Source: Alistipes sp. | Lineage (GTDB): Bacteria > Bacteroidota > Bacteroidia > Bacteroidales > Rikenellaceae | Direction: 5' to 3' | NCBI GenBank assembly: GCA_020026435.1 | Contig: JAHHQK010000010.1 | Span: 1-61,155 of the forward strand | Length of the DNA: 61,155 nt | Shown here: positions 8,822-16,712 of the stretch, one piece after another | Layout of the letters: the number at the start of each line of letters is the position of its first letter | How positions within the stretch are numbered: the first letter of the stretch is position 1 | Notes under the pieces: generated by a model | Told to the model about the DNA's origin: nothing | The model's input: the letters and a program-made list of their open reading frames with translations, nothing else | Database searches by the model: none | Translations under genes and position numbers: made by a program

Positions 8822-11800
8822 TTATCCCCCGGCCTTTCCGGCTCCTGCTATTTTTTCCGCCTCCTCCGGTTCGGGCGACGGGTCCGGCAGGGCGGAACCC
8901 ACCGATTCCTTGCGGTAGGTCAGGGGGCTGAGCTTGAACTGGCTTTTGAAGCATTTGCTGAAATAGTGTGCCGAGCTGAAGCCCGTTCTGTCGGCTATGT
9001 CCGAGACATTGAGCTCGGGGTTGTTGGCCAACAGTGATGCGGCCTTCTTGAGGCGGATCGTCTGGATGAATTCGTTGGGTGTGCTGCCCGTGATGGCCTT
9101 GATCTTCGAGAAAAGGTTGGTGCGGGCCATGCCCATCTCGCGGGAGAAGACCTCGATCTTGAATTCGGGATCGTCCAGGTGCTTGTCGATGATCTGGGTG
9201 GCGCGGTTGATCAGCTCCTGGTCCTTGGCATTGGTGGCCAGCATACGGGCCGACTGCTCGGGTTGGCGGCTGAACTTCTCGCGCAGAACCAGGCGGCTGT
9301 TGACCAGGTTGTTGCATCGCGACAGGAGGAGGATCGTGTTGAAGGGTTTGGTGATGTAGTCATCGGCCCCGGTTCTCAGACCCTCGATCATGTGTTCGGG
9401 GGCGGTGCGTGCCGTGAGCAGCACCACGGGGATGTGGCACGTGTTGATATCGTCCTTGATGCGTTGGCAGAGTTCCGTGCCGGACAGACGCGGCATGACG
9501 ATATCCGAGATGACGATCTGTGGCTCGACCTTCTGCACCTGCTCCCAGCCCTCCTCGCCGTCGGAGGCGGTGAAGACCTCGTAGAAGGGTTCGCACAGTT
9601 TGACGAGCATCTCGCGCAGCGAGTCGTTGTCCTCGACGATGAGCATCCGCGCACCGTGCAGACGGCGGTAGACCTTTTCGTCGAGTTCCTCCTTTTCGAG
9701 GGCGAAGGCCTGCTCGGGCGTGGTGTATTCTGTGGAGAAATCCTCGCGGTTCTCCTCCTCGGTGGCCAGCTGCTCGGGGGGGAAGTGTGTACGGCCCAGG
9801 GGCAGGCTTACGGTGAAGGTGCTGCCCTTGTCCGGCTCGGAGCTCACTGAGATGGAGCCGTGGTGCAGCTCGACGATGCCTTTCGTGAGGGCCAGACCGA
9901 TGCCCGTACCGCCGGTGTTGTCTTGTTTTGGGTCATCGACCTGGTAGTAGCGCATGAAGATCTTGTCGATCTGCTCGCGGGGGATGCCGCGTCCGGAGTC
10001 GCTCACCCCGAAGCGCACGGATTCCTGCTCGCGGCGCACCCACAGCGTGATGCGTCCCTGTGCGGGCGTATGCTTGAAGGCATTGGAGAGGAGGTTGTTG
10101 ACCACCTTCTGCATCTGTTTGCGGTCGAACCACGCCTCGATTTCGTCGTCCTGCTTGTCGAAGACCAGCTCCACGCCCCTGAAGTCGGAGTATTCGCGGA
10201 AGATGAGGAAATTCTCGTAGAGAAATTCCACCATGTCCTGCTTGCGGGCGCGGATCTTCATGTGGCCCAGCTCCTGTTTGCGGAAGTCGAGCAACTCGGA
10301 GATCAGCTCCTTGAGCTGTGTGCAGTTCTTATACACGCGCAGGATCTTGTTGTAGATCGTGGGCGAGAACGACTGCACCTGCAACAACATCTCCACCTGG
10401 CCCATGATCAGTGTCAGAGGCGTACGGAATTCGTGGGATATGTTGGTGAAGAACCTTAGTTTCGACTGGTTCAGCTCCTCCAGGTCGCGGGTGTGCTGCT
10501 TTTCGTAGCGCAACGACTCCTGGAGGCGGATGCGGGCCTTGTAGGTGCGGATCAGTGCCCACAGGATGCCGCACGAAACCAGGATGTAGATCATCCAGGC
10601 CCACGTCGTACGGTAGAACGGCGGTAGGATTTCGATTTCGAGTCTGAGCTCGGGCACCTGGGTGCGGGATTGGCGCGTGCTGCGGATCAAAAGGGTGTAG
10701 AGCCCCGGGTTGAGGTTCGTGTAGGTGATCTCGTGCTGGCCGCGCGTGGGGGTCCAAATGTCGGAGAATCCGTCCAGACGGTAGACCAGATCCTCGTGGT
10801 TGGCCGGCAGGAAGTTCGACGTGGCGAACTCCACGGTGAAGACCGAGTAGCGGGCACCGATGCGGATGCGCCGGCTGTGGCAGAGCGACTTCTGGAGAAT
10901 GCCCGTCTGATCGCCCACCTCGACCGATTGTCCGTTGACCAACAGTCGGTTGGGGATGATCTTATAGGGTTTTGCCTCCCTTTTGAGGGCTTCGGGACGG
11001 AACGATACCATGCCCTGCGTGCCACCCAGGAAAACCGTGCCGTCGTGGGTCAGGCAGATGGCGTTCTCGTTGATGGCCGTCAGGGGGAATCCGTTGATGC
11101 GGATGTGGTTCTCGAAATGGTGGTCCTTGGGGTCGAATACCGAGAAACCCTCGTTGGTGATTACCAGCAGCTCGCCGTTGCCGGCATCTCTCAGGTCATA
11201 GATGCAGTCGCTCGACAGTCCGTTCTTGTGCGAATCGAAGTTCTCGAAATCGTCCGTCTCGTAGCGGTAACGGTCCAAACCCGTACCCGAGGTGGCGAGC
11301 CAGAGGTTGCCGTCGTGATCCTCGACGATGCTGTTGATGTTGTTGCTGTTCAGGCTGCCCGGGTTTTTGCTGTCGTGGTGATAGCGGATCAGTTTCCGGG
11401 TCTCGAAATTGTAGGCGTACAGACCCGCACCCGTGGCGGCGAACCACAGTGTGCCCTTCCTGTCGATCTTGAGCGAGGCTACCTGTCCGATCTTCAGCCC
11501 ATCGCGCGAATTGCGGAACATCCTCCGGGCCTTTCCCGTCTCGGGGTCGAAGAAGCAGACGCCCTCCTGGGTGGCCACGATCAGATGGTCGTCGTGGAGG
11601 ACGATGTCGCGGACGATGTCCGAGGAGATGGTCTGCGGATCGTCGGCCTTGAAGCGGTAGTGGGTGAACCGTCCGGTGTTGAGATCCAGACGGTTGAGGC
11701 CTCCCAGGTGAGTGCCGATCCACATCACCTCGCGGCGTTCGTCGTAGCAGATGGCCTTGACGTTGTCGTGCGAGATGCTGTTGCGGCCCGGCTGGTGGGC

Positions 11801-12928
11801 ATATTGGCGGAACCGGCCCGTGCGGCGGTCCATGACGTTCACACCTCCGCCCTCGGTACAGATCCACAGGTTGTGGTCCTTGTCCTCGATCATGCGGCCC
11901 ACGATCGGCGAGGAGAGTCCCTCCGAGGGGGTGAGCGAAGCCTTGTAGCGGGTGTAGATTTCGTATTCGGGGTTGAAGAAGTTGACGCCGCCGAAGTAGG
12001 TACCCACCCAGATCGTACCCTGGTGGTCCTTGGCCAGCGACCACACCGACGAGTGGGTCAGTCCGCGGGGCGATCCGTCGGCCACGTAGCGTTCCATCTC
12101 TTTGGTTGTGGGGTCGTAGCGGTTCAGACCGAGGAATGTGCCGATCCAGATCATGCCGTGGTCGTCCTCGATGAAGCAGCGCACGAAATCGGAGCAGAGT
12201 CCTTCGGTTTCCTTGCGGCGGTTGGTCCACTTGCCCTGTTCGTTGCGCATGTAGAGTCCCGCCTCCCAGGTACCGGCCCACAGACGGTGTGCCGAGTCCT
12301 CGTAGATGGAGGTGATCTGGGCGTGGTCGAAGGGGTGGATCATTTCGCCCTGGGGGGTGATTCCGAACAGACCGTTGCGGTGGGTTCCGAGCCAGAGGGT
12401 ACCCCAGAAGTCGCGGTAGATGGCCACGATCTCGTCGTTGAGGGTCTTGGGCAGGGAGTGCGACAGGGTCAGTGTTCCGTTGGAGAGATCGCAGCGGTAG
12501 AGGTCGGTATGGATGGCGATGTAGAGTCCGTCGTCGTAGTAGATGGCCGAGGCCGACCCGCGGTAGAGCGTGCGGAAGCGGTCGAGGCTGATGTCGAAAT
12601 GGCTCACGCCCTCGCTGCAAAGCAGGTAGAGGTTGCCGTTACTGTCGCCTGTGATGCGCAGGACGGTGTTGCAGAAGAGGCTGGTGGGGTCGCCCTTGGA
12701 GTGCTTGAAGGTTTTGATGCCGTTGCTGTTGTAGCGGTTCAGACCCTCGCGCGTGCCGATCCAGATGAATCCTCGTTCGTCGCGGTAGAGCGAATTGACG
12801 GAGGATTGCGACAGGCCGTTGTCGGTCGTGAGGTGGCCGAATGTGATATTTTGGGCTACGGATTCTCCGGTGAACCAGAGAGTCAGTGAGATGACTAAAG
12901 CGATTATATGTTGAAACTTGCGAACCAC
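8822..12928 (-). CDS. Hybrid two-component system sensor/regulator (HTCS) of the PUL
   Basis: A 1368-residue one-protein signalling system. In order: signal peptide (1-26), two periplasmic seven-bladed propellers built from repeats such as GLNRYNSNGIKTF and WIGTREGL (about 30-690), a Y_Y_Y domain (about 700-770), one membrane helix (about 775-800), a HisKA domain with phospho-acceptor His near 832 (FFTNISHEFRTPL), and a HATPase with a GTGIGLAL box. A receiver follows (about 1090-1210, Asp near 1142 in VISDIVMP), then an AraC-type helix-turn-helix (about 1235-1350). It should sense a glycan fragment in the periplasm and activate the adjacent susCD-PL8 genes. The start is a GTG; an ATG 8 bases upstream is out of frame. 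A -7-like promoter box lies 18 bases before it. Confidence 0.95.
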   Translation of the reverse strand: MVRKFQHIIALVISLTLWFTGESVAQNITFGHLTTDNGLSQSSVNSLYRDERGFIWIGTREGLNRYNSNGIKTFKHSKGDPTSLFCNTVLRITGDSNGNLYLLCSEGVSHFDISLDRFRTLYRGSASAIYYDDGLYIAIHTDLYRCDLSNGTLTLSHSLPKTLNDEIVAIYRDFWGTLWLGTHRNGLFGITPQGEMIHPFDHAQITSIYEDSAHRLWAGTWEAGLYMRNEQGKWTNRRKETEGLCSDFVRCFIEDDHGMIWIGTFLGLNRYDPTTKEMERYVADGSPRGLTHSSVWSLAKDHQGTIWVGTYFGGVNFFNPEYEIYTRYKASLTPSEGLSSPIVGRMIEDKDHNLWICTEGGGVNVMDRRTGRFRQYAHQPGRNSISHDNVKAICYDERREVMWIGTHLGGLNRLDLNTGRFTHYRFKADDPQTISSDIVRDIVLHDDHLIVATQEGVCFFDPETGKARRMFRNSRDGLKIGQVASLKIDRKGTLWFAATGAGLYAYNFETRKLIRYHHDSKNPGSLNSNNINSIVEDHDGNLWLATSGTGLDRYRYETDDFENFDSHKNGLSSDCIYDLRDAGNGELLVITNEGFSVFDPKDHHFENHIRINGFPLTAINENAICLTHDGTVFLGGTQGMVSFRPEALKREAKPYKIIPNRLLVNGQSVEVGDQTGILQKSLCHSRRIRIGARYSVFTVEFATSNFLPANHEDLVYRLDGFSDIWTPTRGQHEITYTNLNPGLYTLLIRSTRQSRTQVPELRLEIEILPPFYRTTWAWMIYILVSCGILWALIRTYKARIRLQESLRYEKQHTRDLEELNQSKLRFFTNISHEFRTPLTLIMGQVEMLLQVQSFSPTIYNKILRVYKNCTQLKELISELLDFRKQELGHMKIRARKQDMVEFLYENFLIFREYSDFRGVELVFDKQDDEIEAWFDRKQMQKVVNNLLSNAFKHTPAQGRITLWVRREQESVRFGVSDSGRGIPREQIDKIFMRYYQVDDPKQDNTGGTGIGLALTKGIVELHHGSISVSSEPDKGSTFTVSLPLGRTHFPPEQLATEEENREDFSTEYTTPEQAFALEKEELDEKVYRRLHGARMLIVEDNDSLREMLVKLCEPFYEVFTASDGEEGWEQVQKVEPQIVISDIVMPRLSGTELCQRIKDDINTCHIPVVLLTARTAPEHMIEGLRTGADDYITKPFNTILLLSRCNNLVNSRLVLREKFSRQPEQSARMLATNAKDQELINRATQIIDKHLDDPEFKIEVFSREMGMARTNLFSKIKAITGSTPNEFIQTIRLKKAASLLANNPELNVSDIADRTGFSSAHYFSKCFKSQFKLSPLTYRKESVGSALPDPSPEPEEAEKIAGAGKAGG

Positions 12929-12946
12929 TTTGGCATGATTTTATAA

Positions 12947-12978
12947 CAAAAATACACAAAATTTTTCGGATTCGGAAA
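12947..12978 (-). promoter_or_regulatory. Candidate Bacteroidetes promoter of the HTCS gene
   Basis: On the minus strand TTTC (12975-12978) is followed after 20 bases by TATTTTTG (12947-12954), matching the TAnnTTTG -7 consensus. The expected transcript start lies about 10-15 bases before the GTG at 12928. The -33 element is one base off consensus. Confidence 0.5.
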
Positions 12979-13451
12979 TATCCGAGTGCCTTATTCAACG
13001 CATTTCCTGCTTTTTTCTGATGTCTTATTTGGCCTGAGGTGTCAAAAATCGTGATTTAAGACCTTCCGTATCATGTTCGGGGCTTTTCCTGGGATGGAAA
13101 AATTATCGGTGGGGTGTTCCGATTTTTACCTGTTGCGGTGAGGGGGAGGGGCGAAGGGTGTTGTCAGGTGTGGATGTTGCGTCGGCCGGGAAAGAGGGAG
13201 GCGGAAGGAGTGGATACGAAGCTCTCGGGTGAAGGGCGGAAAAGTGATGCTTGTGGGGAAAACAAGGGTAGCGGAAGGCTGCAAATTCTTGGGTAAAAGG
13301 CCGTAAAAGCGGGGAAACGGCCTTGGGTGGTTGCGATGTTTGCGGGTGAAGGGCGGCGATAAACTCGGCTGCAAAGTGGCGGCGGGCAGGAAACTTCGGA
13401 GCGCATATAAAGTCGCCCATATAAGGTGCAAGGGAGTACGGGCAAAAAGAA
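12979..13451. other. Non-coding gap between HTCS and rpsU
   Basis: About 470 bases without a supported gene or RNA. The plus strand is G/A-rich. A 14-base direct repeat (CGGGTGAAGGGCGG) occurs at 13226-13239 and 13343-13356. Open frames here are short and compositionally unlike the neighbours, and one overlaps rpsU. Confidence 0.6.
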
Positions 13452-13481
13452 AGCCGTCCGAAGAAAGATCCTCGGACGGCT
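13452..13481 (-). terminator. Rho-independent terminator of rpsU
   Basis: AGCCGTCCGA (13452-13461) pairs perfectly with 13472-13481. On the minus strand the stem is followed by TTTCTTTTT. It sits 24 bases beyond the rpsU stop. Confidence 0.85.
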
Positions 13482-13505
13482 GGTTTTATGGTGTAGAAAA
13501 TATTT

Positions 13506-13700
13506 CTACTCCTCCTCGTGGCGGTAGGTGTGCTCAACGTAGATAGCGTGTGCCATGGCCTCACGCTTTGCGATCGACGGCTTGGTGAAGTACTGACGAC
13601 GACGCAGCTCCTTCAGAACGCCCGTGCGCTCGTATTTACGTTTGAATTTCTTCAGGGCGCGCTCGATGTTCTCGCCCTCTTTTACCGGCATGATAATCAT
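13506..13700 (-). CDS. rpsU: 30S ribosomal protein S21
   Basis: A 64-residue basic protein beginning MIIMPVKEGENIERALKKFKRKYE, with the family blocks LRRRQYFTKPS and KREAMAHAIYVEH. S21 binds the 30S platform near the anti-Shine-Dalgarno end of 16S rRNA. In Bacteroidia, where Shine-Dalgarno use is weak, it is linked to control of initiation. Length matches the family (60-70 residues). It forms a single-gene unit with its own terminator. The first methionine is used here; the second (MPVKEG) is possible. Confidence 0.95.
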   Translation of the reverse strand: MIIMPVKEGENIERALKKFKRKYERTGVLKELRRRQYFTKPSIAKREAMAHAIYVEHTYRHEEE

Positions 13701-13810
13701 AGTATTCTAAAATTTAAAAATGTTCGTGATTTGTTTTGATTTTTTTGAAAGTAAGGCTGTGGGCCGACCCTCCGTCGGAAGGTGCGATTCCCGTGATGTT
13801 TTTTCGGATT

Positions 13811-14875
13811 TTACGGGTGTTGTGGAGTCTGTTTTGTGCCAAAATGCAAGTAAGGAGCCAATCTTTTGGCTTCCTCAGGTGTAAATATGTGCGCTTTGAC
13901 TAACTCTTCAGTGGTACTCCAACCTCCTTTCAATAATCTGTGTTTCAGTAATTTCCTGAGCATTCGCGGGGTGATATAAGGGTGTCTTCCGATCTGCTCG
14001 GGAGTCGCAAAGTTAATATCAATTTTTTGAATTTCACAAGAATCGCAGCAAATTTGTTTGAAAATTTTTTCATAATTGGCCTCCGTGATGCCCGGAATCT
14101 CTGCGAGTTGCTCCTTGCGGACGAATCCTCCGAGGCGTTGGCGGTAGGTCAGTATGCGGTTCACGGTCTTCTCGCCGATGCCGTTTACGCGTCTCAGTTC
14201 GGCGGAGTCGGCCGTATTGATCTCCACGGGAGACTCCACCGGGTGGGGCTGCCGATCGGCAAAGATCACATAGGGACGCAGAGCCTCGGCCACCGAATCG
14301 CTGATGACGTAGCATTCGCGGAGTTCCTCCATGTCGCGTATGCCGCTCAGGTCGCGCCAACGGATGAAGACCTCGGCCTGGCGTTTGGAGAGTGCCCCGA
14401 TGGCCCGCAGATAGGAGGCTGATACCGTGTCGATCAGAAACGGCGAGGGGGCGATCTTCGGCCGCGGGGTGCGGCCTGGAAACTTCCTCGGCGTGGACCC
14501 GGGGCTGATGGCGAAGCGTTCCCCGATGCGGATCAGGGGGCGGAGGGCAGCGTAGAGCGAGTCGCTGAAGCCGTAGCAGAGGGCCACATCCTCGCTGATG
14601 CGGAAGACCTTGCCCGCGGCCCGGTATTTGATCAGACTCACGGCCTCGGTCTTGCTCAGCCCCAGGCGTCGCAGCTCCTCGTAGGTGACCGTGTTGGGAT
14701 CGAACGCGAACCGCTCGACGGAGTCCGCCCGGTGTTCCATCCGCGTTTCGAGGTCGAGGGCACGTTGGGGGTTGTAGTCCTCCCTCAGATGGCGCACCAG
14801 AGGGATGAGCAGGGTTACCGCCACCACGAAGACGGCCGCACCGCGGATCTCGCGATCGGAAAACAGACGGCCCAT
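13811..14875 (-). CDS. Helix-hairpin-helix (ComEA-like) membrane-anchored protein
   Basis: A 354-residue protein. The ATG at 14875 is preferred over one 57 bases upstream because it avoids overlap with murQ and starts directly before a single membrane helix (about residues 13-31, AVFVVAVTLLIPLV). Three HhH units follow: YEELRRLGLSKTEAVSLIKYR, a degenerate middle one (LRAIGALSKRQAEVFIRW), and the clear INTADSAELRRVNGIGEKTVNRILTYRQRLGGF, with a final degenerate unit. HhH pairs contact DNA backbone; ComEA uses them in DNA uptake. The start lies 5 bases after the murQ stop, suggesting co-transcription. No other competence genes are seen here, so a role in uptake is only possible. Confidence 0.75.
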   Translation of the reverse strand: MGRLFSDREIRGAAVFVVAVTLLIPLVRHLREDYNPQRALDLETRMEHRADSVERFAFDPNTVTYEELRRLGLSKTEAVSLIKYRAAGKVFRISEDVALCYGFSDSLYAALRPLIRIGERFAISPGSTPRKFPGRTPRPKIAPSPFLIDTVSASYLRAIGALSKRQAEVFIRWRDLSGIRDMEELRECYVISDSVAEALRPYVIFADRQPHPVESPVEINTADSAELRRVNGIGEKTVNRILTYRQRLGGFVRKEQLAEIPGITEANYEKIFKQICCDSCEIQKIDINFATPEQIGRHPYITPRMLRKLLKHRLLKGGWSTTEELVKAHIFTPEEAKRLAPYLHFGTKQTPQHP

Positions 14876-14880
14876 GACTG

Positions 14881-15693
14881 CTATTGTTTTTGAGCTTCGA
14901 GGCGGTCGAGCACCTTGCGGACCGATCCGCATTCGATCAGCAGGCGGCGGGCCTCCTGCCGTTCGAGGCCGGACAGCTCGGTGATCATGCGTGTGCCGCG
15001 CTCGATGAGTTTGTGGTTGGTCAGTTGCATATTGACCATGCGGTTGCCCTCGACGCGGCCCAGGCGGATCATCACGGCCGTGGACAACATGTTGAGCATG
15101 AGCTTTTGGGCCGTTCCGGCCTTCATGCGTGTCGATCCCGTGACGAACTCGGGACCCACCACTGCTTCGAGGGCGAATTCGGCCTCGGCGGCCGCAGCCG
15201 AGGAGGGGTTGCAGGTGACGACGGCCGTGAGCATACCCTCGCGGCGGGCCCGTTTCAGTCCTCCGACGACATAGGGCGTGGATCCCGAAGCGGCCACTCC
15301 GATCAGGATGTCGTCGGAGGTGGGGTGGTAGGGTTGCATGTCGCGCCAGGCACCCTCGGTGTCGTCCTCGGCGTGTTCCACGGCGCGGCGCAGGGCACCG
15401 TCGCCTCCGGCGATGAGTCCGATCACCAGGTCGAACGGCACTCCGAAGGTCGGGGGCAGTTCCGAGGCATCGGTCACGGCCAGGCGGCCGCTGGTGCCGG
15501 CTCCTATATAAAACATGCGCGCGCCCCGCTTCATGCGGCTCACGATGCGTTCCACGAGCTGCTCCATCGTGGGAATGGTGGCGGCCACGGCCTCGTGGAT
15601 GAGGCTGTCCTCGCGGTTGATGCCCACCAGAAGGTCGTGGACCGACATACGGTCGAGGTGTTCGTATCGGGAGGCTTGTTCGGTTACTTTCAT
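14881..15693 (-). CDS. murQ: N-acetylmuramic acid 6-phosphate etherase
   Basis: A 270-residue SIS-fold enzyme that splits MurNAc-6-phosphate into GlcNAc-6-phosphate and D-lactate in peptidoglycan recycling. Diagnostic blocks are RMFYIGAGTSGRLAVTDASELPPTFG (about 76-101), LIGVAASGSTPYVVGGLKRAR and EFVTGSTRMKAGTAQKLMLNMLST. The length fits the Bacteroidetes form. It starts 4 bases after the preceding MurK-like kinase gene, which would supply its phosphorylated substrate. The two genes together with the downstream HhH gene look like one operon. Confidence 0.95.
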   Translation of the reverse strand: MKVTEQASRYEHLDRMSVHDLLVGINREDSLIHEAVAATIPTMEQLVERIVSRMKRGARMFYIGAGTSGRLAVTDASELPPTFGVPFDLVIGLIAGGDGALRRAVEHAEDDTEGAWRDMQPYHPTSDDILIGVAASGSTPYVVGGLKRARREGMLTAVVTCNPSSAAAAEAEFALEAVVGPEFVTGSTRMKAGTAQKLMLNMLSTAVMIRLGRVEGNRMVNMQLTNHKLIERGTRMITELSGLERQEARRLLIECGSVRKVLDRLEAQKQ

Positions 15694-15697
15694 TGGG

Positions 15698-16699
15698 TTA
15701 TGATCTGTTTTGTAAGTGATATTCCATCAGTGTGCGGGCCGGGGCTTCGAGTATGGGGCCCGTGTGCCACCCCTCGGCCTGCATGGCACGGCGCAGCGGG
15801 GCTTTGAAATGGGCGGCTACCCCGCCGACGAAGCCCACGGTGAGATTGCGGGGGTAGTTCCCCAGATTCCGTCGGGCGAAGAGCGCGAATGAATCGAGGA
15901 CCATGTCATAGACCGCTTCGTGGTCGAGGTGACGGGCGATGAAGGGGGTGAGCGATGCCAGGAATCGGTTGGCGTCGGCCTCGCGGTAGACGCGGCGGAT
16001 GATCTGCTCGTAGCCCATACCGAGCCACTCCTCCAGCTCTTCTTGCAGGCCGATGCGCCCCTTGTAGAGGGCATTGAGCAGGTCGCGGCCCAGGAACGCA
16101 CCGCTGCCCTCGTCGCCCAGAATGTAGCCCAGCGGAGGGGTGTTGGCCATGACCTTGCCCCTGAGACAGTGGCACGAGTTGGACCCCGTACCCAGTATGC
16201 AGGCTATGCCCTCCTCCTCGCCGAAGAGGGCTCGGGCAGCGGCCGTAAGGTCGGATTCGATGCCGATGCGGGCTCCGGGAAAACGCTCGCCGAGCAGACG
16301 GTGGAGCATCCGGGTCGTGGCGGGGAAACGCTCGCCGCATCCTGCGCCATAGAACCACACCTCGTTGGCGGTGGCAATGTGGGGCGGAAGGGTGAGGAGC
16401 AGTTCGCGGATCCGCTCTTCGGACTGCTGCATGGCGTTGATGCCCCGGGTGCGAAACTCCTCGAACGGCTGCGGAGGGCAGGTTTCAGCGGTGGCGGTCC
16501 GCAGGGGCTTGGCCGGAGATTGCGGGGCTTCGGCCGGGAGTTGTCGGGGTAAGGCGGGGGCGTCCGAGTCCCGAAGGAGGGCTTGGGAACAGTCCGGATC
16601 GGGAGCCGACGATCGGGCGGGGCGGTTGTTGCAGGGACGGACCAGCCAGGTGCATTTGGTGGCGCCGCTTTCGGCAAGGAGTATCGAGTGAGTAGGCAT
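15698..16699 (-). CDS. BadF/BadG-family amino-sugar kinase (MurK/GlcNAc kinase-like) with an insertion
   Basis: A 333-residue ASKHA-fold kinase. The start is the ATG at 16699 (MPTHSILLAESGATKCTW); the upstream in-frame option is a TTG that would overlap the previous stop. The phosphate-1 loop AESGATK is at 9-15. The phosphate-2 and adenosine regions are near ACILGTGSNSCHC and LGYILGDEGSGAFLGRDLLNALY, as in N-acetylglucosamine and MurNAc kinases of this family. Residues about 21-77 are a Pro/Ala/Arg-rich stretch not found between phosphate-1 and the RTRGINAMQQSEE block in family members I know. Adjacency to murQ favours MurNAc/GlcNAc phosphorylation in cell-wall recycling. The family is firm, the exact sugar is not. 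Confidence 0.82.
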   Translation of the reverse strand: MPTHSILLAESGATKCTWLVRPCNNRPARSSAPDPDCSQALLRDSDAPALPRQLPAEAPQSPAKPLRTATAETCPPQPFEEFRTRGINAMQQSEERIRELLLTLPPHIATANEVWFYGAGCGERFPATTRMLHRLLGERFPGARIGIESDLTAAARALFGEEEGIACILGTGSNSCHCLRGKVMANTPPLGYILGDEGSGAFLGRDLLNALYKGRIGLQEELEEWLGMGYEQIIRRVYREADANRFLASLTPFIARHLDHEAVYDMVLDSFALFARRNLGNYPRNLTVGFVGGVAAHFKAPLRRAMQAEGWHTGPILEAPARTLMEYHLQNRS

Positions 16700-16712
16700 G
16701 GTTGGGGCGGTG

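Noticed and set aside
10670..12889. A 739-codon plus-strand frame opposite the HTCS sensor
   Set aside because: Antisense shadow of the propeller repeats; its apparent repeats simply reflect those of the sense strand.
13226..13356. A 14-base direct repeat 117 bases apart in the rpsU-HTCS gap
   Set aside because: Only two copies in a compositionally biased purine-rich stretch, with no spacer structure of a CRISPR or of binding-site clusters.
13103..13564. A 153-codon minus-strand frame between HTCS and rpsU
   Set aside because: It overlaps rpsU and its terminator in another frame. The product is Pro/Ser/Phe-rich without a plausible start or homology.
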